DNA of 64,000 nt from Pseudactinotalea suaedae (GCF_009733815.1 NZ_WNXY01000005.1:62001-126000); one strand, 5' to 3'. Shown: positions 9,445 through 19,242, counted from the stretch's first letter. Notes: a model not told the origin generated them from the sequence alone. Translations and numbers: made by a program.

Positions 9445-10989
9445 GTGACGACGATGCTGCGGGTGGTCGAGGTCGCGGAGGAGGTGGCCGCGACGTCCTC
9501 GAAACGCGCCAAGGTCGCCTCGTTGGCCGGGCTGCTGAGGGAGCTCGAGCCCGATGAGGTGGTCCCCGCGGTCGGGATGCTGGTCGGGCGTCCGAGGCAG
9601 GGGCGGACCGGGGTGGGCTGGCGCACCCTCAGCAGCGTGCGTGGCGAGCCCAGCCCGACGGCGACCCTCACGGTCCTCGACGTCGATCTCGCCCTCCAGG
9701 CGCTCGCCCAGGCCGGTGGGAGCGGCTCCGCCGCGGTACGGACCGAGACGCTGCAGGCGCTGCTGGCAGCGGCCACGTCCGCCGAGCAGGACTTCCTCAC
9801 CCGCGTGCTGCTCGGTGACATGCGCACCGGGGCGCTGGACGCCGCCGTGCTCGATGCCGTGGCGGCAGCGACCGGGATCGCGGCGACCACCGTGCGTCGC
9901 GCCGCGATGCTCACGGGCGCGGTCGCGGAGACCGCGCGACTCGCGCTCGCCGGCGCCGATCTCGGCGCGATCGGCCTGACGCCCGGCGTCCCGGTGCTGC
10001 CGATGCTGGCCGGCACCGCGGCCACGGCCTCCGAGGCGGTGGCGACCGCGGGCGAGGCCTCGGTCGAGGCCAAGCTCGACGGTGCCCGGCTGCAGGTGCA
10101 CCGCACCGGCGGCACCGTGCGGGCCTACACCCGCAGCCTCGCCGACATCACCGACCGCGTCCCCGAGGTGGTCGCGCTGGTCGAGTCCTTCCCCGGTGGT
10201 GACCTGATCCTCGACGGCGAGACCCTCCGGCTCGGTGAGGACGGCAAGGCGAAGCCGTTCGCCGAGACGATGAGCAGGTTCGGCCGCCACACCGAGGTGG
10301 CCGGGCAGCCGGCCTCGCACCTGTCCACCTTCTTCTTCGACATGCTCCACGCCGATGGCGAGGACCTCCTCGGAGTGCCACTGGGCCGCCGTCGGGAGCT
10401 GCTGGCACAGCGGGTGGGCGCGCACCTGGTGCCGGGTGAGGTGACCGATGACCCGGAGGTGGCCGAGCGCGTCCTCGCAGAGGCGCTGGCTGCCGGGCAC
10501 GAGGGCGTGGTCGTCAAGGGGATCGACTCCACCTACGAGGCCGGTCGCCGCGGCAAGCGGTGGCTGAAGGTCAAGCCGGTGCTGACGTTCGACCTGGTGG
10601 TGCTCGGCGCCGAGTGGGGTTACGGCCGCCGCACCGGCTGGCTGTCGAACCTGCACCTCGGAGCGCGGGACCCCGAGGGCGAGTTCGGCGAGGCCGGTGG
10701 TTTCGTCATGGTCGGCAAGACGTTCAAGGGCCTGACCGATGCGCTGCTGCGCTGGCAGACCGAGTACTTCCCGACGATCGCGCGCCCCGGCCCCGGCACA
10801 CCCGGGGTGGTCATGGTGGAGCCGAGCACCGTCGTCGAGATCGCGATCGACGGCGTGCAGCGCTCCACCCGTTACCCGGGCGGGGTGGCGCTGCGGTTCG
10901 CGCGCGTCAAGCGGTACCGCACCGGCGCGCACGCCAAACCACCCGCGGAGGCCGACACGATCGACTCGCTCCGAGCGTTGCTGCGCTGA
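9445..10989 (+). CDS. ligB: ATP-dependent DNA ligase
   Basis: Seals nicks in duplex DNA through a lysyl-AMP intermediate. This 514-aa protein matches the mycobacterial LigB type: an N-terminal alpha-helical DNA-binding region (1-200), then the nucleotidyltransferase core with motif I EAKLDGARLQVHR (adenylated Lys near residue 211), motif III LILDGETL, motif IV EGVVVKG and motif V RGKRWLKVKPV, followed by an OB-fold region. The start is GTG 9445, just after the repeat array. It is probably auxiliary to an NAD-dependent LigA elsewhere. It stands alone, and its own promoter is not clear. Confidence 0.93.
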   Translation: MTTMLRVVEVAEEVAATSSKRAKVASLAGLLRELEPDEVVPAVGMLVGRPRQGRTGVGWRTLSSVRGEPSPTATLTVLDVDLALQALAQAGGSGSAAVRTETLQALLAAATSAEQDFLTRVLLGDMRTGALDAAVLDAVAAATGIAATTVRRAAMLTGAVAETARLALAGADLGAIGLTPGVPVLPMLAGTAATASEAVATAGEASVEAKLDGARLQVHRTGGTVRAYTRSLADITDRVPEVVALVESFPGGDLILDGETLRLGEDGKAKPFAETMSRFGRHTEVAGQPASHLSTFFFDMLHADGEDLLGVPLGRRRELLAQRVGAHLVPGEVTDDPEVAERVLAEALAAGHEGVVVKGIDSTYEAGRRGKRWLKVKPVLTFDLVVLGAEWGYGRRTGWLSNLHLGARDPEGEFGEAGGFVMVGKTFKGLTDALLRWQTEYFPTIARPGPGTPGVVMVEPSTVVEIAIDGVQRSTRYPGGVALRFARVKRYRTGAHAKPPAEADTIDSLRALLR

Positions 10990-11099
10990 CCTCGGCCGGT
11001 CCCCGGCGGTCAGGACCGATGGGGAGCTCTGCCCTCGACCCCGATCCGGGCACCACCTAGCGTGGCGGGCGAGATGGCGGCGACGGAGGGCCAGGCGCA

Positions 11100-11993
11100 G
11101 TGACAGCAGGGACCTCGAGGCCGGAGACGTCGGCGTCGGCGCTGGGGCGGCTGCGAGCCGACGTCGAGGGTGTGGTCGAGGTGCTGGCAGCAGGCCGCGC
11201 CGCACTGCCGGCGCTCGCGATGGGTACCGACGCCGAGAGCCTCGTGCACGTGGGCATGGACCGGCACGGCACGGTCGTGCGCCTGGATCTCGACCCGCAG
11301 TGGCGACGCACGCTGCCCAGCGACGGGCTGGCCGGCGCGGTCTCCGACGCGCTGCAGCAGGCCGCCCAGGTGCGGACCGGCGACTGGGCTGCCGCGATCG
11401 CCGCAGCCGTCCCCAGCGGGTCGAGCACGGCACGTCACCTCGGCTCCTCCCAGCAGCGCGTGCGCGGGCCCCAGCCTCCGATGGCCGGGCCGGTCCGAGT
11501 TCGCCGCGAGGGCTACGCCCCGGTGGTCACCATCGCCCCCGGCTGGGCCGGCACGGCCGACGACGGCGCGGTCCACGAGGCGCTGCTGGCCGCGCTGATC
11601 CCCACGCCGCCGGTACGCCCACGCGCGCCGAGCGCGCGTCCCGGCGAGGTGGTGGACCTGGCGCTGGAGGCGCGAGAGTCGCTGCTCGAGGCTGCCACGG
11701 GCCTGCCGGGATTCATGCGCGGCCCGATCCAGGACGCCGTCGAGCGTGTGCACGACGACGTCGCACAGGCCCTGACGCTGCCGCTGGCGAGCGAGGGGCT
11801 CGCCTCGGGCGAGCTCGGCGCCTACGCGTCCCGGTTGCACGAGTGCCTGTGGCTGGCGGACCGGCCGGCGGGGTTGCCCGAGGCGTCGGAGGTGTGGGCG
11901 GCAGCGGCAGCGGGACTCGCGGACGGGTTGGCCACGGCGCGCAGACCGTCGCGGCCGATCCTCGCGCGCCTGCGGCGCCGCGCCCCGGTCTGA
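11100..11993 (+). CDS. Hypothetical protein with a YbaB/EbfC-like segment
   Basis: Protein of 297 aa without a confident family. Residues 45-85 (HVGMDRHGTVVRLDLDPQW followed by a DGLAGAVSDALQQA helix) resemble the strand-turn-strand plus helix of actinobacterial YbaB/EbfC-like proteins, which are often linked to nucleoid or secretion loci. The C-terminal half is Ala/Leu-rich and helical. There is no signal peptide or membrane segment. GTG 11100 is preceded by GGAGGG at 11086-11091. A TAGCGT hexamer at 11059-11064 may be the -10. It converges with the STAND ATPase gene, 30 bases apart; whether they cooperate is unknown. Confidence 0.6.
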   Translation: MTAGTSRPETSASALGRLRADVEGVVEVLAAGRAALPALAMGTDAESLVHVGMDRHGTVVRLDLDPQWRRTLPSDGLAGAVSDALQQAAQVRTGDWAAAIAAAVPSGSSTARHLGSSQQRVRGPQPPMAGPVRVRREGYAPVVTIAPGWAGTADDGAVHEALLAALIPTPPVRPRAPSARPGEVVDLALEARESLLEAATGLPGFMRGPIQDAVERVHDDVAQALTLPLASEGLASGELGAYASRLHECLWLADRPAGLPEASEVWAAAAAGLADGLATARRPSRPILARLRRRAPV

Positions 11994-12023
11994 CGGCTCG
12001 GCGTGATCGCCACCCAGCGGGCG

Positions 12024-14684
12024 CTACGGAGCGTCTGTGGCGGCCCTCGGCGTGACCTGGAAGAGGTGCTCGGGGATCCCGGTCATGGCGATCGTGCGCG
12101 GTGTCGGCTCGCCCTGGCCGCTGGCGATCACCGACCCCCACTCCTGCGGGTGGACGCTCGTGCCTGACTCGAGCGCTGTCCGGAGGTCGTCGAGGCGATC
12201 GGGATGGATGCGCACGAACGCGTAGATCTGCGCACCCTGCTCGTTACGGCCCTCGAGGAGCAGCGTCTCGTCCTCGAGCGACCAGGGTGGCAGCCACACC
12301 GGCGGCGCCGGTGGCTCGCCCTCGTTCAACGCCTCGGCGAGATCGCGGTACATCCTGGCCCGCAGGTGCTCGCCGCCGAGCACGTCGTCCGCGGTGGTGA
12401 CGAGCCGGTCCGCGACCTCGCGCGCCAGGCTCGCCGCGCCGGCCCGCCAGGCGACGTGGGCCAGCGTGGCGAGCGCCTCGAGCGTCAACGGGTGCCGCGG
12501 GCCGTGCCGGGTGCTCGCGAGGTGGGCCGAGCTCTGGCTGAAGAAGATCGCGTGCTCCAGGTCGTCGGTGCTCGCGTAGCACTGCGCGAGGTTGGTGCGC
12601 GCGGTGTCGAAGCTGGCGCTGGCGGGGTCGACGCTGCCGATGTCGGCGACCAGCTCCTCCAGCAGCCCGACCGCTTCCTCGGTCCGGCCGAGCTCGTCGA
12701 GGGTCATCGCGATGTTGTTGCGCGTGATCCACAGCTCGGGGGAATCAGGCCCGTGCTCGGCGGTCAGGATCTGGCGCACCGTGCCGAGCAGCTCGAGTGC
12801 GCGGTCCGGATGACCGCTCTCGCTGAGGGCGAGCGCGAGTGCGTTGAGGTCGACGGCGTACGCCACGCCCAGGTCACCGGCCTCGGCTCGTGACTCCACG
12901 ACCGAGGTGAGGACCTCGATCGCCTCCGGGATGCGGCCCAGCCGGTCCAGGGTCTCGCCGAGCAGGCGGCGGTCGTTCAGCCGCGCGGTCCGGTCCGGCC
13001 GCTCCGGCGCGCTCGCCAGCAGCGCGGCCACGGTGCGGAGGCTGTCGACGTCGGGCTGCTCGCGCGCCTCGTCGACGAGCAGGTCGAAGGACTGCCAGAC
13101 GCCGTCGGTCCAGTCGACGAAGCCCTCGGAGGCGAGCGAGACCAGCACCTGCGCCTGCCACCGCCGGGCACTGGGTGACAGCGCGGGGGAGCGGGGGTGC
13201 AGGTGCCCGGCGAGCGCCTCGTGCACGGCCTGTCGACGTCGGCGTCCCAGGCTCTCCTGCGCGGCGTCGGCGGCGATGGCGAGCTGAGCCGGCTCGTGGA
13301 AGCGGCGCAGCCACTCGTCCACCCGGCGGACCCAGGCGTAGGCGTTCGTCTCGTCACCGGCCTCGGTGAGGACCACCCGGACGGCGTCGTCGAGCCACGG
13401 CAGGGTGGCGATCGCGGCTGCCACCACGTCGGGATCCCAGCTCCCGTCCCGGAACAGGTTGCCCACCATGCGCGGCGTGGTCATCGCCGCCAGCATCAGC
13501 GCCTCTCGCGTCGGCTCCGGGAGCTGGTTCCACACCACGCGGTACAGACCCTCGACGTCCCGAGGCAGCTCGTCGACGTCCTCGGCCTGCAGGTCGCCGT
13601 CGGCGACCGCCTCCCTGATGCTGCGGACCGAGCAGGCGACCTCGATGGTCAGGGGCGTGGTGAACCGCGAGGTCAGCAGCCTGCGGTCGCCGGCGCTCGC
13701 CTCAGGGAGCAGATGCGCCACGAGGTCGAGCAGGGCGTCCTGCTCGAGGTCGGGCAGGTCCTGCGGCTGCTGCAACCGGTGGACGCGTGCGGCCGGGACC
13801 TCGGCGAGCAGCCGTGCCGCGGGGACGTCCGGACGGTCCAGGAGGCCGGGCCATGCCGTGGCGACGACCAGCACAGGGCCGGTCGGGCTGGACAGGACCC
13901 GGGTGAGGAGCTCGACCAGGGAGGCATCGCCGTCGTGCAGGTCCTCGACGACGATGACGACCGGGAGACCCACCCGCGCGAACGAGCCCAGGCTCGTGGC
14001 CAGCTCGGTCACGAGATCGGTGCGGTCCTGGCCGCGGACGTCGACCTCGGGGTGCGCGCGGTTCTCGGCCGACCATCGTTGCTGCTGGCGCCAGATCACG
14101 CCGCCGGCCCACATCAGGAAGCCGAGACCGGGCACGGCGGACCCGAGGACCGCCTCGGCGGCGCGGCCGATGCCCTCCTCGCGCAGCAGCGTGCCCAGCT
14201 CGGCGGCGTCCTCGCCGCGCAGCAGCCTTCCGGCCTTCGCCGCGGGTCCGGCGAGCTCCCGCCAGCGCCGCTCCAGCGCAGGCGCGTGTGCCTGGACCTG
14301 GATCAGGTCCTGGGCCAGTGCCTGCACCGGGGTCCCGCTGCGGTGCGCGCCGGCGGTGATGCCCCACCAGAACCAGTGCGGGAGCGCACCCGCCGGGGGT
14401 GCGAAGGTCGCCGGGTACAGGCGCTTGCGGCGGCCCTCGAGGCTGAGCTGCTCGTTTCCGGTGGCGCCGAGCAGCGTGGGTGGCCAGTACGCAGGCTCCG
14501 GCTGCTGGGCCGCGAGCCTGCCGTACATCTCCTGCAGCAGCCGCGTCTTGCCCCAGCCTGTGCCCGCCTCCAGCGTGACGAGCCTGGGCCGGTTCGCCGC
14601 CGCCGTCTCCGCGACGTGAGCCAGCAGCCGAGCGACCAGGCGCTCGCGGGCACGCCCCACGAAGGGCAGCGGCGCGAGGTCCAT
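12024..14684 (-). CDS. STAND-like AAA ATPase with C-terminal TPR repeats
   Basis: An 886-aa cytosolic P-loop ATPase. It starts FVGRARERL, as Orc1-like/AAA-16 modules do. Walker A is GTGWGKT (residues 41-47) and Walker B is VVIVVEDLH (242-250). Residues 178-198 form an unusual hydrophobic stretch. From about 540 to 790 the helical repeats look like tetratricopeptide repeats (for example IPEAIEVLTSVVESRAEAGD). The last 90 residues are a separate small domain with no recognised motif. No LuxR DNA-binding domain, nuclease or protease effector is visible, so this may be a sensor scaffold rather than a regulator. TAGAGT (14691-14696, minus strand) lies 6 bases before the ATG, which suggests a leaderless mRNA. 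Confidence 0.75.
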   Translation of the reverse strand: MDLAPLPFVGRARERLVARLLAHVAETAAANRPRLVTLEAGTGWGKTRLLQEMYGRLAAQQPEPAYWPPTLLGATGNEQLSLEGRRKRLYPATFAPPAGALPHWFWWGITAGAHRSGTPVQALAQDLIQVQAHAPALERRWRELAGPAAKAGRLLRGEDAAELGTLLREEGIGRAAEAVLGSAVPGLGFLMWAGGVIWRQQQRWSAENRAHPEVDVRGQDRTDLVTELATSLGSFARVGLPVVIVVEDLHDGDASLVELLTRVLSSPTGPVLVVATAWPGLLDRPDVPAARLLAEVPAARVHRLQQPQDLPDLEQDALLDLVAHLLPEASAGDRRLLTSRFTTPLTIEVACSVRSIREAVADGDLQAEDVDELPRDVEGLYRVVWNQLPEPTREALMLAAMTTPRMVGNLFRDGSWDPDVVAAAIATLPWLDDAVRVVLTEAGDETNAYAWVRRVDEWLRRFHEPAQLAIAADAAQESLGRRRRQAVHEALAGHLHPRSPALSPSARRWQAQVLVSLASEGFVDWTDGVWQSFDLLVDEAREQPDVDSLRTVAALLASAPERPDRTARLNDRRLLGETLDRLGRIPEAIEVLTSVVESRAEAGDLGVAYAVDLNALALALSESGHPDRALELLGTVRQILTAEHGPDSPELWITRNNIAMTLDELGRTEEAVGLLEELVADIGSVDPASASFDTARTNLAQCYASTDDLEHAIFFSQSSAHLASTRHGPRHPLTLEALATLAHVAWRAGAASLAREVADRLVTTADDVLGGEHLRARMYRDLAEALNEGEPPAPPVWLPPWSLEDETLLLEGRNEQGAQIYAFVRIHPDRLDDLRTALESGTSVHPQEWGSVIASGQGEPTPRTIAMTGIPEHLFQVTPRAATDAP

Positions 14685-14724
14685 GTCGAGACTCTAGTGA
14701 GCCGGGTGCTGCGGCGAGCCCGGG

Positions 14725-15669
14725 TCAGGCAGGCGGCGGACCCAGGGGTCGCGCGAGCCTGGCCGCGCGGGAGCTGCGCACGATGTCCACGCTGAGCACC
14801 ACCAGCGCACCCCAGACGAAGGCGAAGCCCCACCAGCGGGCGGGCGACATCTGCTCGCCGAGCACCAGCACCCCGGCGATGAGCTGCATGACCGGGGTCA
14901 GGAACTGGGTCATCGCGACGGTGGCGAGGGGGAGCCGGCGGGATGCCGCCGCGAACAGCACCAGCGGGATCGCTGATGCGACGCCGCTGCTCACCAGCAG
15001 CAGCGCGTGGCCGAGCGAGCCGCCGATCCCGACGTCGAGCCCGAACGTCGAGCCACCGCTCGCGACCAGGTAGGCCAGGTAGCCGAGCGCGGGCAGCAGC
15101 AGCACCACGGTCTCGATCGACAGACCCGAGATCGCGGTCACGCGCGAGCCGACCTGCTTCTTGGTCAGCCCGTACAGACCGAAGGTGGTCGCCAGGCCCA
15201 GCGCGATCCACGGCACGGTGCCGAGCCCGACCGACATCACCACGATGCCGGCGCCGGCGATCGCCAGCGCCGCCCACTGCAGCGGCCGCAGCCGCTCCCG
15301 GAGCACCACGACCGCCAGGCCGGCGCTGACCAAGGGGTTGAGGAAATACCCCAGCGAGGCGTCGACCACGCGGCCGATCTCGATGGAGATCACGAAGATC
15401 AGCCAGTTCCCGGCGAGGAACATCGCACCGAGAGCGAGCCGCCCCACCAGCCGGCGGTCCGCCGCGAGCCGCCACGTACCGCGCAGGGTTCGTGTGAGCG
15501 CCAGCACCAGCACGCACACCAGGAACGTCCACACCACCCGGTGCGCGCTGATCTCGACCGCGCCCGCAGGCGCGAGCAGCGACAGGAAGAGCGGGAACAT
15601 GCCCCAGAGGCCGAACGCGCCGAGCGCCGCGGCCAGGCCGCGGCGCTCCTGCGAGACTGAGACATCCAT
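14725..15669 (-). CDS. rarD: RarD-like EamA-family permease
   Basis: Inner-membrane transporter of the drug/metabolite superfamily, 314 aa with ten predicted helices in two EamA repeats. It opens GLAAALGAFGLWGMFPLFL and contains GYFLNPLVSAGLAVVVLRER, a hallmark of RarD. RarD proteins were named for chloramphenicol phenotypes; substrates remain uncertain. ATG at 15669 is chosen because conserved RarD homology begins within ten residues. It is divergent from fprA across 108 bases. Confidence 0.88.
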   Translation of the reverse strand: MDVSVSQERRGLAAALGAFGLWGMFPLFLSLLAPAGAVEISAHRVVWTFLVCVLVLALTRTLRGTWRLAADRRLVGRLALGAMFLAGNWLIFVISIEIGRVVDASLGYFLNPLVSAGLAVVVLRERLRPLQWAALAIAGAGIVVMSVGLGTVPWIALGLATTFGLYGLTKKQVGSRVTAISGLSIETVVLLLPALGYLAYLVASGGSTFGLDVGIGGSLGHALLLVSSGVASAIPLVLFAAASRRLPLATVAMTQFLTPVMQLIAGVLVLGEQMSPARWWGFAFVWGALVVLSVDIVRSSRAARLARPLGPPPA

Positions 15670-15723
15670 CTCGCGGAACGGTACGCCCTCCGCGGGTGCC
15701 GATGAGCGCCGAGAACGCGTGCC

Positions 15724-15729
15724 TAGACT
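15724..15729 (+). promoter_or_regulatory. Likely -10 element of the fprA promoter
   Basis: TAGACT, a close match to the sigma-70/SigA -10 consensus, in the gap between divergent rarD and fprA and 48 bases before the fprA GTG. A purine-rich GAGAGAG (15767-15773) near the start is the probable ribosome binding site. No strong -35 is seen. Confidence 0.55.
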
Positions 15730-15777
15730 GGTCCGCGGGCCAGGCCCTTCGCCCCAGTCCACCGTAGAGAGAGAAAC

Positions 15778-17151
15778 GTGTCCGAGCCGCTGCGCGTGGC
15801 CGTTGTCGGAGCCGGCCCCGCCGGCATCTACGCGGCCGACATCCTGAGCAAGACCGACCTCGACGTCTCGATCGACCTGTTCGAGCGGCTTCCAGCCCCG
15901 TACGGGCTGGTCCGGTACGGCGTCGCGCCCGACCACCCGCGGATCAAGCAGATCATCGTGGCGCTCTACAAGGTGCTGCAGCGCGGTGACATCCGGCTGA
16001 TCGGCAACGTCGACTTCGGCACCGACATCACCCTCGACGAGCTGCGGAAGCACTACGACGCCGTGATCTTCGCCACCGGCGCGATCCGCGACGCCTCGCT
16101 CGACATCCCCGGTATCGACCTGCCCGGCTCCTACGGCGCCGCGGACTTCGTGTCCTGGTTCGACGGGCACCCGGACGTTCCGCGCACGTGGCCGTTGGAG
16201 GCCACGCAGGTCGCGGTGCTGGGCAACGGCAACGTGGCGCTCGACGTCGCGCGGATCCTCGCCAAGCACCCCGACGACCTGCTCCCGACCGAGATCCCGG
16301 CGAACGTCGAGGAGGGGCTGCGGTCCAGCCCGGTCACCGACGTGCACGTGTTCGGCCGCCGCGGCCCTGCTCAGGTCAAGTTCTCGCCGCTGGAGCTGCG
16401 CGAGCTGGGTCACGTGCCCGACGTCGACATCGTGGTGTACCCCGAGGACTTCGACTTCGACGACGGCTCGGAAGAGGCGATCCGCTCGTCCAACCAGACC
16501 AAGCAGGTCGTCAAGACGCTGACCGACTGGACGCTGCGAGACCCCGGGGAGCTGACCGCCTCGCGGCGGATCCACCTGCACTTCCTGCACCGGCCCGCCG
16601 AGATCCTGGGTACCGACCGGGTGACCGGGCTCCGCACCGAGCGCACCGAGCTCGCCGGCGACGGCACCGTGCGCAACACCGGCCGGTTCGAGGAGTTCGA
16701 GGTGCAGGCGGTCTACCGCGCGGTCGGGTACTTCGGCTCCCCGCTGGCCGACGTCCCGTTCGACCATGCCGCGGGTGTGATCCCGAACGCCGGCGGTCGC
16801 GTCCTGGACGAGCACGGCGAGCACGTGCCCGGCGTCTACGCGACCGGGTGGATCAAGCGCGGCCCCGTCGGCCTCATCGGCCACACGAAGTCCGACGCGC
16901 GGGAGACGATCGAGAACCTGGTCGAGGACGCGACAGCCGAGGGCGGCGCGACCTTCCGCTCCGCCGTCGTCCGCGATCCCGAGGCGATCATCGACCAGCT
17001 GCGTGAGGCAGGCGTGGCCTACACGACCTGGGAGGGCTGGGAGGTCCTTGACGCCCACGAGCGCGCCCTGGGTGAGGCTGCGGGCCGCGAGCGGATCAAG
17101 GTCGTCCCGCGCGAGGAGATGACCGACATCTCGCGCTCCGCGCTCGTCTGA
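15778..17151 (+). CDS. fprA: Ferredoxin/flavodoxin-NADP+ reductase, FprA type
   Basis: Flavoenzyme passing electrons between NADPH and ferredoxin, 457 aa, cytosolic. It resembles adrenodoxin reductase and mycobacterial FprA. The N-terminal FAD-binding motif is VVGAGPAGIYAADIL. The PAPYGLVRYGVAPDHP segment is diagnostic. The NADP Rossmann motif VLGNGNVALDVARIL follows near residue 145. The C-terminal ATGWIKRGPVGLIGHTKSDA completes the FAD site. GTG 15778 has an upstream GAGAGAG ribosome binding site. htpX follows in the same direction 10 bases on. Confidence 0.95.
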   Translation: MSEPLRVAVVGAGPAGIYAADILSKTDLDVSIDLFERLPAPYGLVRYGVAPDHPRIKQIIVALYKVLQRGDIRLIGNVDFGTDITLDELRKHYDAVIFATGAIRDASLDIPGIDLPGSYGAADFVSWFDGHPDVPRTWPLEATQVAVLGNGNVALDVARILAKHPDDLLPTEIPANVEEGLRSSPVTDVHVFGRRGPAQVKFSPLELRELGHVPDVDIVVYPEDFDFDDGSEEAIRSSNQTKQVVKTLTDWTLRDPGELTASRRIHLHFLHRPAEILGTDRVTGLRTERTELAGDGTVRNTGRFEEFEVQAVYRAVGYFGSPLADVPFDHAAGVIPNAGGRVLDEHGEHVPGVYATGWIKRGPVGLIGHTKSDARETIENLVEDATAEGGATFRSAVVRDPEAIIDQLREAGVAYTTWEGWEVLDAHERALGEAAGRERIKVVPREEMTDISRSALV

Positions 17152-17161
17152 GGCAGGTCGC

Positions 17162-18031
17162 GTGCGCCGCCACCATCACAACGGTCTGAAGACCTTCGGC
17201 CTCTTCGCCGTGATGTGGGCGGTGCTGCTGGGCGCCGGCGCGCTCCTCGCGATGACCACCCGCAGCCCCGGCATCATCTGGCTGTTCGCCGCGCTCGGAC
17301 TGATCGGTACGTTCGTCTCGTACTGGCGCTCGGACACGATCGCGGTGCGCGCGATGAACGCGTTCCCCGTGAGCGAGGCCGAGGCGCCGGTGATGCACCG
17401 GATCGTGCGCGAGCTGGCGGATCGGGCCAAGCAGCCGATGCCGCGCCTGTACGTCTCGCCCACGGACGCCCCGAACGCGTTCGCGACCGGCCGCAGCCCA
17501 CGGCGGGCCGTGGTGTGCTGCACCTCGGGCATCCTGCAGATCCTCGACGAGCGGGAGCTGCGCGGGGTGCTCGCCCACGAGCTGATGCACGTGTACAACC
17601 GCGACATCCTCACCTCCTCGGTCGCCGCCGCGATGTCGGGGCTGCTCACCTCGGCGGCGCAGTTCCTGCTGCTCACGGGCGGCAGGAGCCGTGGCGCGAA
17701 CCCGCTCGCGCTGGTGGGGACGCTGCTGATGGCGCTGCTCGCACCTCTGGGGGCGGCCGTGATCCAGATGGCGATCTCGCGGACCCGGGAGTTCGACGCC
17801 GATGCCGGCGGGGCAGCCCTGTCCGGTGACCCGCTCGCCCTGGCCGACGCGTTGCGCAAGATCTCCGACGGCGCACACGCCCGGCCGCTGCGACCCGAGG
17901 GCGATCTCGTCACGGTCGCACCGATGATGATCGCGAACCCGTTCCGGGGTGCCGGCCTGGCCCGCATGTTCGCGACGCACCCGCCGATGAGGGAGCGCGT
18001 CGCGCGTCTCGAGGCGCTGGCGATGCGCTGA
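17162..18031 (+). CDS. htpX: Zinc metalloprotease HtpX homologue (M48)
   Basis: Membrane-bound heat-shock protease that degrades misfolded membrane proteins. At 289 aa it matches HtpX length. Two N-terminal helices (residues 10-50) are followed by the zinc-binding HELMH at 139-143, then two more hydrophobic segments (160-210). The third zinc ligand is expected in the TREFDADAGGAALSG region near residue 205. GTG 17162 is 10 bases after fprA, so the two may share a transcript. It converges with the DAO-family gene, 9 bases apart. Confidence 0.93.
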   Translation: MRRHHHNGLKTFGLFAVMWAVLLGAGALLAMTTRSPGIIWLFAALGLIGTFVSYWRSDTIAVRAMNAFPVSEAEAPVMHRIVRELADRAKQPMPRLYVSPTDAPNAFATGRSPRRAVVCCTSGILQILDERELRGVLAHELMHVYNRDILTSSVAAAMSGLLTSAAQFLLLTGGRSRGANPLALVGTLLMALLAPLGAAVIQMAISRTREFDADAGGAALSGDPLALADALRKISDGAHARPLRPEGDLVTVAPMMIANPFRGAGLARMFATHPPMRERVARLEALAMR

Positions 18032-18040
18032 GCGACGGAC

Positions 18041-19171
18041 CTACCCGACCCAGCGCTGCGGTGAGAACGCCACCGGCACCGGCGGCGCCTCGCCGTCGGC
18101 GAGCTGAGCTGCCCAGCCGCCCACGTGCGGGCCGACCGTGAGGCCCTGCGCCCCGAGACCGGTCGCGAGCACCAGACCGGGGAGGTGCTCGAACGCGCCG
18201 ATCGTGGGCACGCCGTCACGGCTCATCGGGCGGAGCCCGGAACGGATCTCGAGCCAGCGGGCGGCGGCGATCCCGGGAGCAAGGCGGCGCGCCCTCTCGA
18301 GCATCGCGTGCAGGGCGCCGACGGTCGGGGCCTCCTCGAAGCCGCTGTCGTCCTCGCGCGTGGGTCCGAAGACGAGGCGGCCGCCTCCGAAGCACAGCAG
18401 GTAGGTGGGGTCGAAGCCGCCGGCGATCGGCAGCGGCGTCGCGCGGTCGATGCGGGCGTGCGCGATCTGCCCACGTTGGGGGTAGATGCCGCCGGACAGC
18501 CCATGAGGGGACAGCAGCCGCTCGGTCCAGGCACCGGCCGCGAGCACCACGGCGTCGGAGGCGATCACGTCGGCGTCCACCCGCACCCCACGCAGCTGGT
18601 CGCCGGACACCAGCAGCTCGGCACTCCCGACTCGCTCCGTCGCGCCCAGGATGCGTGCTCGACGGCGGAGCGCCGCCGTCAGCGCCCGCCCGTCCACCTG
18701 GGCGACCTCGGGGAGCAGCAGGGCGGCCTCGACGGTGCCCAGCAGCGGATGCAGGCTGCGCACCGCCGCCTCGTCGATCAGCTCCGGTGCCCCGATCCCG
18801 ACGGCGCCGAGCTCCGCCACCTGCGCCTGAGCCCGCCGGAGCACCTCTGGGAGCTGTGCGGCCTCGACGTCGTCGGCAGCGACCAGCAGCTTGCCGACCA
18901 CCTCGTGCCCGGGCTCGAGCCCCGCGTCGCGCAGCCTCGGCAGCAGGGCGGCATAGGTCCGCATCGCCGCGAACATCGTGGCGGCCCAGTCCTCGCCCAT
19001 GTCGCGGCGGGTGAACGGCGTCGCGATGCCGGCGCCGGCATCGGTGGCGCGGCCGGTCCGGGCGTCGTCGACCACCACCACCCGGCGTCGAGGGTCTCGC
19101 TCGAGCAGCTCGAGCGCGGTCGACCATCCGACGATGCCGCCGCCGATCACGACCCGGTCCGCCACGTCCAC
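18041..19171 (-). CDS. FAD-dependent oxidoreductase, DAO family
   Basis: D-amino-acid-oxidase-like flavoprotein of 376 aa. The dinucleotide-binding motif VVIGGGIVGWSTALELLER starts almost at the N-terminus. The FAD-contacting C-terminal motif ATGLGAQGLTVGPHVGGW is typical of ThiO/DadA/SoxB relatives. The substrate is probably an amine or amino acid and cannot be named. GTG 19171 or GTG 19165 fits; both lie just before the Rossmann strand, and an upstream TTG is less likely. The start faces the EEP-family gene across 71 bases. Confidence 0.85.
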   Translation of the reverse strand: MDVADRVVIGGGIVGWSTALELLERDPRRRVVVVDDARTGRATDAGAGIATPFTRRDMGEDWAATMFAAMRTYAALLPRLRDAGLEPGHEVVGKLLVAADDVEAAQLPEVLRRAQAQVAELGAVGIGAPELIDEAAVRSLHPLLGTVEAALLLPEVAQVDGRALTAALRRRARILGATERVGSAELLVSGDQLRGVRVDADVIASDAVVLAAGAWTERLLSPHGLSGGIYPQRGQIAHARIDRATPLPIAGGFDPTYLLCFGGGRLVFGPTREDDSGFEEAPTVGALHAMLERARRLAPGIAAARWLEIRSGLRPMSRDGVPTIGAFEHLPGLVLATGLGAQGLTVGPHVGGWAAQLADGEAPPVPVAFSPQRWVG

Positions 19172-19242
19172 ACGACGAGCGTACGGGCGCCGTGTGCGAC
19201 CAGGACCCATCGCCTGCGGCGGCGCCGCCCTACGCTGGCGGC

